A stretch of DNA of 64,000 nt, taken from the NCBI RefSeq assembly GCF_030253575.1, contig NC_080560.1:14298001-14362000 (forward strand). Reading direction: 5' to 3'. The stretch is from Rhododendron vialii (taxonomy: Eukaryota > Streptophyta > Magnoliopsida > Ericales > Ericaceae). The notes below the pieces were generated by a model. It searched no databases. It had not been told where the DNA came from and saw nothing but the letters and a program-made list of their open reading frames with translations. Below, one piece after another: positions 13,224 to 22,824 of the stretch (positions within the stretch are counted from its first letter, which is position 1; the number at the start of each line of letters is the position of its first letter). Both the position numbers and the translations under genes were made by a program.

Positions 13224-13636
13224 TCTTTCATTCGTGGTAAGTAGGTTCTTTGTCATGATAAGTACCTTCAGTAGAGTTTTTTTCCTTCCAAAATCTGTGG
13301 TAAAAATATCCAATTTTAGTTATGTATATCCTGTATTCGTGGTAAGTATATTCTTTTTCATGGTAAGTACCTCCAGACACTATTTTTTCCTTCCAAAATC
13401 TGTGGTAATATTTTTCCCTTTCAAAATCTGTGGTAAGAATGTCCAGCTTTAGTTAAGTACATCCTATATTCGTGGTAAGTATGTTCTTTTTCATGGTAAG
13501 TACCTCCGGTCACTATTTTTCCTTCCAAAATCTGTGATAATATTTTTTCCTTTCAAAATCTGTGGTAAGAATGTCCAGTTTTAGTTAAGTAAATCTGTGG
13601 TAATATTTTTTCTTTTTCATGGTAAGTACCTCCAGT
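13224..13636. repeat. Tandem repeats with GTGGTAAGT between the two convergent MULE genes
   Basis: About four degenerate units contain TTCGTGGTAAGTA, TTTTTCATGGTAAGTACCTCC and TTCCAAAATCTGTGGTAA. GTGGTAAGT is the reverse complement of the ACTTACCAC motif found upstream of the transposase. The array overlaps the 3' end of the minus-strand accessory gene, so it lies where the two convergent transcripts end. Confidence 0.75.
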
Positions 13637-15864
13637 CATGAACATTAGCTGCCATCTTTCGTAATTTCTTTGATGAAGCATTCAATTTAGCTTCCTCCTT
13701 ACCTTTTTCCTTGTTTGTCTTTAGAGGAGATGTCATTTGATCCGATAATGCATTTTCAGTGCATTTTGCCTTCTTAGTTTTAAAATGTCCTTTGACATCG
13801 GGTTCCTCCAAGGCAGATGGAGTGTCTTTCTTGTTAATGCCTCCATTAGTCATAGAATATTTACGCTTACGATCTTTCTCATGCATAGCGGCCAATGTCT
13901 CTTCTAATAGGCTCGACATTCTCTCTACCATACTAGTTAGATTTTTAACCTGGTCATTCTCCATTGATTTATCATGGTCAACCTCCCTTCCTTGATTCAT
14001 CATTCTCTCTCTTGCCAACTCCATCTTCAATAATGACTTTGACCTATTATAAGAAATGGGAAAGAACCATCTCTCATTGCATCAACTACAATCGAACAGC
14101 ATCAAAACAAACAGTAGCAACACAACAGTCAAAACAACTTCAGCAGTAACAACAGAACTGTTGGACTGCACTCAAGCTCAAGTGCTGCACATAACATCTT
14201 GACAGGTAAATGGCAACCACATGAGATTATTCAGTCCCATTCCACATGACATGCACATTTCTAGAACTGATCCTCATGGAAAAATAGCAATATAATAGTA
14301 TAAGTAGCCAAAAAACACCAACAGTAGGTAGCTGCTACCACTTCAACACCAGTCAGCAGCAGCAAATAGTAAATAGCAGCACCAAGAAGCAATAGTAGCT
14401 GCAAAAAGGATTCATCATTGGTCAATAACAGCTACACATTACCTTTTCACCTTTTCGTTTTCTTGTCTTATTGAACCAGCAAGCTTTCTCCCTTATGTCT
14501 TTATCTCCCCAAGCTGAGAGGCGGGGTGAAGGTCGCATACCACATTGGGAAGTGAAATATTCAGCTGGCGTGCAATGTTCTAAGTAAAACAACTGTGGGA
14601 AAATCAAAGATTGACATACATAATCAATTCAATATTCAAAAAAACTTTGACTTAATAAACAAAGTTAAGAGATGTACCATTAGGAACAATAGACATCCCC
14701 GAATCACTTTGCGTCCTTTCTGATACTTTTGAATGCCTTCGGCTAAAAACTTAAGAACAAATTGGCTCCAGTCCAACTCCCTTACAGAGGACAAGTCCTT
14801 TAATGCATGGAGAAAACGCTTATTGACTCCAAATTCTGATGTTGGACATAGAATAGTCCCCATTATGTACAACACAAATGAAACCTTGAAGTCATCGTCG
14901 TCCTTTTTGTTGTTCATCAAATAATTGTGTAAATGATCAAAAGATATAGAACCTTGGTCACCTACTTTATGCCTCAAACACAATTCATGAATTTTGGTAT
15001 ATTCCCCTTCAAGGATCACCCTCTGGCCACCACATGGCAATCCTAAAATGTGGTTCACATCTAGTGGTGTATTTATGCAGTCCTTGCCATGCACATGCAA
15101 GCAAAGAGACACAGGATCGAAATGTCGTACCAACCACTCACAAAGAGATCGATCTAACTTCGTACATTTCAATTATAAGATACCTCCAAACCCCATCGCT
15201 TTTACACTCTCTACTTGAAGCGGATCAAGTTTTTGCATCCTATCATAAGCCTCCTTAAGTTGAGTCCTTGAAATAAAGGTGTTCTAAACACAAAATCAAC
15301 AACTCTAATCAATTTCACGAGAGCAATAAAAACTGAAAAGCATATGAATGAACATAGATACTATTACCACCTTCGGACCCTTTGGAAGATCAAGCTTAAT
15401 TTTGTGCTCTTTGTATTTCTCAGAACTCCTGATAGATTTTTTCTTGTACTTTCACTTAGCATGGTCTCCTAAAGTTTTCCACTTTTCAGAAATTTCCTCT
15501 ATTGACTACAATTATTGAAAGAGTACAAATTCTAGCTTGAGAAGTTCAAAATCCATGTAAGTGTAAACACCCATATAGCAAAAATTAAATAGTTACCATT
15601 GGCTTTGACGAATCAGCATCCTTCAACTTGCATTGTTCTTGGCTACAACCAACAAATTACAAATCAAACTACAATATCACAAATCTATGTCATTGCATTA
15701 ACAGATTCACAAAGTTGCAAAAAGACATACTAGAAAAATATCCATAGATTACGAGGGTGCTTCGGAACTTCATTACGGCATTCTTCATCAATTTCTTTCA
15801 ACTCTTCATTACAGCTATCTACTGCTACCACATTCCCCTTAGTTTTCTTTTTTGGTGGAGCCAT
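13617..15864 (-). pseudogene. MULE accessory gene resembling Kaonashi/plant-mobile-domain proteins, two in-frame stops
   Basis: A six-exon gene model on the minus strand: 15864-15731, 15642-15597, 15505-15371, 15283-14678, 14592-14443 and 14036-13617. Lengths (134, 46, 135, 606, 150, 420) join in phase to 497 codons. It opens with MAPPKKKTKGN, a basic nuclear-localisation-like start. The large exon has the pattern LCEWLVRHFDP...LHVHGKDCINTPLDVNHILGLPCGG (separate fragments), seen in proteins carried by Kaonashi-type MULEs and in plant-mobile-domain/DUF1985-like proteins. The end is lysine-rich and charged. No Ulp1 cysteine-protease domain is visible, so it is either an N-terminal-only relative or has lost it. 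TGA at 15452-15454 and TAA at 15173-15175 interrupt the frame. The boundary of the last exon is the least sure. Function unknown. Confidence 0.65.
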
Positions 15865-15899
15865 AACACTACAAAACAATACAAAACATTGCACAAAAA

Positions 15900-16678
15900 A
15901 TATAAAACTGTAAAAGAGAGTTATGGGATAATAAATTAGTGCTCTGTTTTTTTGTTTTTTTGTCTCTTGTGGTTGGAATTGATATACTTTGTGCTGCTTT
16001 TGGATGTTATCTCCATTTGGTGTAGAATATCCAAATTTCTGCTGTCAATTTAAGTTCTCTCAATTGCCCCTATTATTCTCAGAGGGGAGATAGATTTGGT
16101 AAATTAAATCGTCTGCTGCGTCAAACTTCGGTAGTCTTGTTTGTGTAATTGGATTAGATTGCTGCGAAATTTGTATGGTTACGGATTCTGACAAGTGGGT
16201 TGCAAAGGGAAATCAAAAGGGATTTTTGTTGAAGGTGATTGTGACAGAGCCTTCTACAGAACATAGTGAAGGGTCTGACTGTTTGGGTGGTTTGGAGTGC
16301 TTACTGAATATCATCCGGGCCCTGCGGATGGGGTCCTACTTGTCTTTTGAAAGCAGGAGCCCTCTCCCCGGTTCCCCGATGGGGATTAGGAAGAGGCCTA
16401 AGGGCTCCAAAAGGAGGCCTGGTGGCTCGAGAAATTCCTCATTTGAATACAGGAAGGAAGAATAGTTGCATACAATTCTCGGTTGAACCTTCTTAAATGG
16501 TCCACTGAAGTTGCTTCACTCTTTTACACAGCAAGGCAAGAAAAGATGGGGACCAACCAAGATGCTAAATGCCCCAAAAGTTTTATTTTCACAAAACCTT
16601 AAATCTGTCCTGATTTTCACAAAACCCTAAATCTTTCCCCATTTTTCCAAGCAACCCATGTGAAACCCTCCACAGAGA

Positions 16679-16720
<42 letters not shown>

Positions 16721-17034
16721 GGTTTCGCAACCCACACTGTGTGTGCGCGTGTTTTGGCGAGAAAGAGGGAGAGGGCAAGTACCTCAAGTGATGCTGTGGA
16801 GAAGCGTCCGAAAATGTTGTGGAGGAGTTGGTGTGGAGGGACTGCTATGGCGGAGGACAGGAGGAAGAGAACATAGCCATGGCGTGCGTCCTGCTCGGGC
16901 GTGAGAAGAAGAGAAGACGCAGAAGATAGAAAGAGTGTGAGAGGAGTAACCGGTTTAGAAGGTTAAGAGGAAAGAGAGGGGGGATGGATCAAGGGCTGAG
17001 ATTGGATAAGAAAATCCAACGGTTTAAAAACAAA
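15900..17034. other. MULE right-hand non-coding part with 38-G homopolymer
   Basis: No gene is recognised. 16682-16719 is an uninterrupted run of 38 G, followed by a GA-rich stretch (16740-16980). A frame at 16175-16465 starting MVTDSDKW matches nothing I know and is probably chance. On the minus strand this is upstream of the accessory gene, so its promoter would lie here. Confidence 0.5.
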
Positions 17035-17082
17035 GGGGGGCATGATGCCCCAAAACCGGATTGGGGCATGGGAGCCGGATGC

Positions 17083-17091
17083 GTGTTTATA
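17083..17091 (+). repeat. Right 9-bp target-site duplication of the MULE
   Basis: GTGTTTATA, identical to 8526-8534. Confidence 0.7.
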
Positions 17092-17183
17092 TGCCCAGTC
17101 AAGTTACAGGGGACCAGGGGTAGAGCTCTAGAAGCCTAGATGTGGATATTGGGGCAATTGTACGATGTAAGCCTTAGGTTATA

Positions 17184-17919
17184 AGAGCATCCACAGTGGT
17201 ATAATCAAAATTAAAATGTTGTTAAGTTTAGCAACATTTGCTCAAAAAAGAGCTCACAGTGGAATAATCAAATTTAGCAACTTCTTAGCAACTCATCAAA
17301 TTTTGACCATTGGATAATCAAAATTAACAACTTTTTGCCAATAATCAAATTTAGTTGTTCCTACATTTCCTCAATCAAGTACAACATCATAACACAAAAA
17401 CCTTATCTCTCTTCCATTTTCAACATATTTCTAAAAAAAATACTTTTAAAAGAAGTTTCTATTTTTTTGCAAAAACTGTTTTTTTATTAAAACTGTTTTT
17501 CCCAAAACTTTTTTTTTTGGCAAAAACAGTTCTTTTTTTATTGAATTTTTTTTTCAAAAACTGTTCTTTTAAAAAAAAATTCAAAAACTATTCTTTTATT
17601 CGAAAACTATTTTTTTTTAAAACTTTTTCACGAAAAGTTTTTTTTTTAAATCAAAGTTTTCAAAAAACTATTTTCTCTTTTTCTAATAATCTGTTTTTAT
17701 TAGTTTGAAACCTATTTTAAAAAAATTATTTTCTATGTTCACAATTTTTTGATTTTTATAAATTGAAAAGATGATGTGGCAAATTTTGGTTATTCAAATT
17801 TGATTGTATCATTGTGGACCTCTACATTGCTAACCTTAGCAACCCCTTAAATACATAACCAAAAGATGATGTGACAACTTTTGATTATTGACTTTTAGTT
17901 ATTCCACTGTGGATGCTCT
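17184..17919. mobile_element. MITE with GAGCATCCACAGTGG ends
   Basis: The element starts GAGCATCCACAGTGG (17184) and ends with CCACTGTGGATGCTC near 17919. It is about 736 bp, AT-rich, with the TIR-like AACTTTTTG/AATCAAATTT words repeated inside and long T runs. GAGCATCCACAGTGG-type ends are common on plant non-autonomous DNA transposons. The target duplication is not clear, so the superfamily is left open. Confidence 0.75.
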
Positions 17920-18170
17920 AAATATACATGATTCAAGCAACAGTTGTAACTTGACACCATTCTTCCAATACATAGTAAAAATTGGTGTGAGCCGTTGATA
18001 TAATCAACTACACAATTTGTGTCCCGTGCTCTTTGTTTCTTTCTTGATTGTTCTTCACAGTTTATGCGTTGATTTGACCGATTTTCCAACACTATGCCCT
18101 CTAAATAAATACTCTTTATGAAGTTAGATTCAAGAGGAATGATATCCGCATTTTTCTTTCATATATATTG

Positions 18171-18542
18171 AGACGGTTCCGTGGACAATCAATTAAACAC
18201 CTAAAATAACATCATAAATTTCAATCTCATAGTTCTACATCAAATTTTTGTGATCCGAACCGTTCATTATGTGCAGAATGTGATTTTAATGATGCTCGCG
18301 AGAAATTAGCAAAAAATATGACCGGAAAGTGCTTGTTTTAAGTAGTTTTTAATTGAACCGTTCATCAAATCTAAACTAAAAACTGCTCAGATCAAGCCCT
18401 TTCTGGTCTTTTTTTACTGATTTTTCACGAGTACCCTTAAAATCACGTTCTGATCATATTGAGCGACTCAGATCATTAAAATTTGATCGAAAACTATGAG
18501 GTATTTTTTTAGGTGTCTAATTAGTTGTTCCCGGAACCGTCT
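18171..18542. mobile_element. Fold-back element family F1, copy A (diverged)
   Basis: A 372-bp near-palindrome: AGACGGTTCCG at the left, CGGAACCGTCT at the right, with inner arms GATTTTAATGATGCTCGCGAG and its degenerate partner CACGAGTACCCTTAAAATC (inexact). It shares core words (ACTGCTC.GAT, TGACCGGAAAG) with the copies at 29.9, 30.3, 51.0 and 51.6 kb, but its ends differ. Confidence 0.7.
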
Positions 18543-18589
18543 AGTATATATATATATATAGTATGTGTGTGTGTGTGTGTGTGTTTGTG

Positions 18590-20513
18590 GGCAGCGTGCC
18601 CTTGAAATTTCCGGATTCCAAAATGCAAGGGCCCAGATCGAGGGAGCGCGAGCGGGGAAGCGAGCGCTCGCGAAAATACAGAGTCGCCACTCGGGTTTGA
18701 AGGTCCAACACCCAAGGAACCGTATTTCGAAGCACTTGTCGTGCTGTTTGATTTGAAAAAGTTAAGGAACCAGTCCGTCATAACCATATCTGGGTTTGGG
18801 AGCCAGGTTACGAGAGGGGAAGGGTTTTATGGCACCCCTCTCGCCCAATTCGGAGATCGGTCTCTACTTAGGCATTTGCGAAAATATTTGTTTGCGATTC
18901 TGTTTCATTAATCAATTTTTAGCCAATTAGGACGGGGGAATAGTTAATCGGAGATTAAAACTGTAACATGTTTGCAGGATGTGATGGATATATCATGGAT
19001 GGATGGAACGTTTTAAATAAACAAATAAAAAGCGGGATAAAAACCAACGCTTATGATCGAAATACCAAAACAGGGCTTTGTATGAGATTAACATACGCGG
19101 TGGCCAACTTGCATGCGTGGATTAACCTGCATGCAAATGAACCATCGCTCGATAGTCTCATACACTCGCGCGAGTGTTGATACTTCACAAGCAGCTTGAC
19201 TTTTATCCCCTTCTGGGCTCTGGAAGGACCAGTGCTCACCCAGGTGCAAACCACGCAGTTTATGTATGTGCTTTGAAAGTAAATAATATTACAACAGATG
19301 AAAATATTACGAAAACACGACCCCGAAACAGTGGGGGTGACTAAACCGAGGCCAAGGCCAAGCTGCCCATGCAAGGGCAGTCCCTGAAAATCAGAGAACC
19401 ATCGCGCGAGGGAGTGAGACACGCGCGCGATCGTTCTGACTGGACTTCCAGGAATTGCTTTGCATGCTTAGGGCTCTGAGACATGTTCAAGAGCTTCCCA
19501 AGGGCATTCCGAACCAAGTGAAGTTGTAGACTAAGCTAAACTATGATTTTTAACATGCAAAGCAGTGAGCTAATACCTTAAAAGGACTTGAAAGTGACTA
19601 TGAACATGACAAGAAACTTAAAGACCAGCGTCCCTTCCCCACATGGTCCAATCTCGTGCAGACAGAACTGTCGCGCGAGTTAGGGAGACCATCGCGCGAG
19701 GGAGTGCTTAGCAACGGCTCTTGAAACCTTGCTAGCTTTATGACCAGAACTGGTATTGATTACCAGCCTTGACCCTGCCAGCCCCCCTCAGGGGTTCGAA
19801 CAGTAAGCAGAAAGGTATCATACCTTTGCTTAAGTGTCTCAAAAATGGCTTGAATGAGGTGATGTGGCTTGGACTGTGATTATGTGGGAATGGGTGTAGT
19901 ATGGAATGCTTGTGCTTGTATTTGCCTCTTCTTCCTTGAGAATTTTTTGGTGACCCTTCAAGATGAAGCATGGGGGGGGGGGGGGGGGTGGTACTTATAG
20001 AAGGAGATGATGGTTGGTGGCTAGGCAAGGCTGGTCACAATTACTTGGTGGAGAAGTGGGGTGCCAAAGGTGATGGGAGAATGGGGTAGAAGTGGTGCAA
20101 GGGGAGCCCCCCAGAACGCTGTTCAGTCGACGAAACGGGGTTACATAGGCCTGTAGCCCCCTGATCACTACACAATCCGGGTGAAAATGACAGGTGTTGA
20201 CCATCGCGCGAGACAGTGAGTCCATCGCGCGAGTGTCAAGCTAAACCCCGCGAGGGTCAACAGTCAAAACTTTGACTTTGACCGCCACCTGGCCAGTGAA
20301 TCATCGCCCGAGGGACCCAGTATGTCGCGCGATGGTCAACCCCAAGGCCCAATTTTTGGTTCACGGGTTTCAGGGTTAAGGATGGGCTCCACGTATACCA
20401 AACTCAAGCCATTTCATTTTCTCAAAACTGCTTTTGACCTGATTCATCATCGGGGAAACAAGAAACCGAAAAACAAAGTAAAACGATCGGAAAATCAGAT
20501 TGGGGTGTCTACA
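18590..20513 (+). mobile_element. Degraded LTR-retrotransposon-type sequence with CGCGCGAG repeats
   Basis: The stretch has features of the non-coding parts of large plant LTR elements: AGAGTCGCCACTCGG near 18681, GGCACCCCTCTCGCC near 18831, and a right end GGGTGTCTACA at about 20503-20513, a common Ty3-type LTR terminus. No gag or pol frame is found. The word CGCGCGA(G/T) occurs about ten times between 19165 and 20331. A 17-G run at about 19972-19988 lies inside. Left boundary and class are uncertain. Confidence 0.45.
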
Positions 20514-20773
20514 GTGTTCATTTCTTTAAGTGCTTTTCTCATACGCTAGTGTGTAATTATCAGAAATAGTTTATTCACCTTAGGTCCCCACATATTTGAT
20601 AAGTGTCATTTTCGTTCTCAATTGCACAAATTTAGTCCTTGATCTAGAATTCTAGCCCAAACGTCGATTATTTTGGCCGTAAAAATAGGGGCTTGTTAAA
20701 TTAACCTTTCAATCCTTAAAGTATGTCATACAATGTGGTCCCTAATTTAAATATTACAAATACACTAATAGAT

Positions 20774-21009
20774 ACTCTCTCCGTTCCAAAATGAGTGACA
20801 TTTTGGAGAAAACGTGTCATTCAATTACTTATATCTTTCAATATGAATGTTATAAAAATATGTAATATGGATCTTGTTTGATAGATTTTAATTAGTTCTA
20901 TTAAACAAAGTTTTCAAAATCACATAAACTTCATAAATCGAAAAATATAAGTATTTTAAAATGACACGAAATTTCAAAAATGTCACTTATTTTGGAATAA
21001 AGAGAGTAG
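20774..21009. mobile_element. Stowaway-like MITE
   Basis: CTCTCTCCGTTCCAAAATGAG at the left (first 20 bases read CTCTCTCCGTTCCAAAATGA) and TTTTGGAATAAAGAGAGTAG at the right form inverted ends next to TA dinucleotides, as in Stowaway/Tc1-mariner MITEs. The body is about 236 bp and AT-rich. Confidence 0.7.
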
Positions 21010-21313
21010 TATATAACAATATTAGGGTCACTATTACTTATTATTAACCCACTCCTCTCCCTATGCCACCTACATCAAACCAACAACATATTCATTAATA
21101 GAACTAATTAAAATTTATTAAACAAGATCTATATTACATATTTTTTAACATTCATATTAAAAGATATAAACAATTGAAAATAACACATTTTCCCCAAAAT
21201 GTCACTCATTTTGGAATAGAGAGAGTAGTATATAACATATTAGGGCCACTATTACTTATTACCAACCCACTCCTCTCCCTACGCCACCTACATCAAACCA
21301 ACAACATATTCAC
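20979..21313 (+). repeat. Direct duplication, 219-bp period, at a MITE edge
   Basis: The block TCACT(T/C)ATTTTGGAATA...CCAACAACATATTCA occurs at about 20982-21093 and again at about 21201-21312. The 21094-21200 segment between them is the reverse complement of the inside of the MITE at 20774-21009. So the MITE edge and its flank were copied together. Confidence 0.7.
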
Positions 21314-21534
21314 ATTGGCACCCATCACCCACAACAGCTATCAATCCCTCTTTTTTCCTCTCTTTAACTTCTTTTGTTACCCTCCCCACCACCATTAGCC
21401 CCAAACCCACCATTGTCGGTTGTCTATTCTCCCAACTTCCACCACCATCAAGGGCGGACATATTAAGGGCACGTGACCTCACTCCTAATTTTATTTTCCC
21501 TAATATATGTTTTTAAATTAGAATGTAAATTCCA

Positions 21535-21956
21535 ACCACCTTTGGTGGAAAACTTGGATTTCGCACCACCACCAATTGTGGGCCCCACCGTGCTTATATT
21601 ATAGTAATATGAACCGTTCATCTTGTAGGGCTCGCAAAGTAGTACATCTTCATGAAAAATCAGATTTATCGGACATGGATAGGTATATAAAAAATTGAAG
21701 TTTGATTTAAAAAATTGACGGTAAATAAATTTAAAGTTAAACTATCCATAGCTGTCTATTTTATAAACTAAGATTTAATTTTTAATATACCTATCGATAT
21801 CTGATAAATATGATTTTTTGCGTGAATGTATTACTATGCGGGCCTTATAAGATGAACGGTTCAGATTACTAAAAAAATTACACAGCAGGGCTCGTAATTC
21901 GTGGTGGAAAAATCATGCATGATGGGAACCATGGGGTTTCCACCTAAGGTGGGAAA
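21535..21956. mobile_element. Fold-back element with CCACCTTTGGTGG ends
   Basis: About 420 bp. The left arm includes CCACCTTTGGTGGAAA, TGAACCGTTCATCTTGTAGG and GGATAGGTATAT. The right arm has the matching ATATACCTATCG, AAGATGAACGGTTCA and TTTCCACCTAAGGTGG. No coding potential. Confidence 0.65.
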
Positions 21957-22013
21957 AAAAAAATTCTTTAAATTATCATGCAAGTGTCTCCTTAAATTAA
22001 AATATATTGTCTG

Positions 22014-22542
22014 CGTTCTTATGGACTTAACTTAAACTTAACTTAAATCTGAAAATCGTCTTTGTTTGAATTTTTTTTCGCATTTGTTAGTTTTGCGCCA
22101 AAATTTTGATGGCTATTGATTCATCTCGATGAGAGGAATCCGAAAAGTAAATTTTTTTTACTTTTACCCAAATATTTTGATAAATAACCACTTTTTTAGA
22201 GCAAAAAGTGACTTTTTACGCTAAAAAGTAATTATTACTCAAAATACTTGGGTAAAAAGTGATTTTTTTTTTTACTTTTTTGATTCGTGTCGTCAAGACG
22301 AATCAATAACCCACAAAAGTTTGGCGCAAAACTAACAAATGCGAAGAAAATTCAATCACTTTTTGCTCTAAAAAGTGGTCATTTCTCAAAATACTTAGGT
22401 AAAAGTAAAGAAATTTTATTTTTTCGATTCCTCTTGTCGAGATAAATCAATAGCCGTCAAAATTTAGACACAAAACTAATAAATTCGAAAAAAATTCAAA
22501 TAAGGATAATTTTCAGATTTAAGTTAAGTCTATAAGAAACGT
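22014..22542. mobile_element. Fold-back element family F4, copy 1
   Basis: Near-palindrome of about 530 bp. Outer arms are GTTCTTATGGACTTAACTT and AAGTTAAGTCTATAAGAAAC. Inner arms share TTCCTCT.GT.GAGA.AATC and CACTTTTTGCTCTAAAAAGTG. The word GAATCAATA with GCAAAACTAA(C/T)AAAT links it to similar arms at 34.8, 35.4, 38.7 and 60.6 kb. Confidence 0.7.
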
Positions 22543-22824
22543 TAGGTACGGAATTTAATATTATATGACTCACAATCAAAACAATCGTTAGTGATTCTCA
22601 CAAGAGAGATTCCTGTATCATGGAGAGACCTTCACCTTTTTTTCTCTCTTTTTTTTTAATCTCCATTTATATCTAAAGAGAGACCTTCAATTTACTGTCT
22701 CTCTTCCCAGATTATTTTGAGGATTTTTACCCTTTTCGCAAGAAAAGTGACTTCTTTTTTTTTTGAGGGATGGCAAGAAAAGTGACTTACAGTTTTAGTA
22801 AAATGGGAAATTTGTAATAATCTA

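Larger units (their letters stand above)
8535..17082. mobile_element. 8.55 kb Mutator-like element (MULE) with two decayed genes
   Basis: Both ends carry a related inverted repeat: TTGGGGCATCATGCCCCC on the left near 8563 and its reverse complement on the right (17035-17052), followed outward by a second ATGCCCCAAT block. Counted from these blocks, both ends are 23 bp further out, and there lies the same 9-bp word, GTGTTTATA, at 8526-8534 and 17083-17091. A 9-bp target duplication is the Mutator signature. The element carries a FAR1/MURA-type transposase on plus and a convergent accessory gene on minus, both with in-frame stops, so it is no longer autonomous. The right part (15900-17040) has no recognisable gene and includes a 38-G run. 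Ends are inferred by eye; the outer 23 bp are not well conserved between the two sides. Confidence 0.8.

Noticed and set aside
16175..16465. 96-aa frame starting MVTDSDKW in the MULE right arm
   Set aside because: No recognisable domain, no partner exon, and it lies in the untranslated right part of the element.
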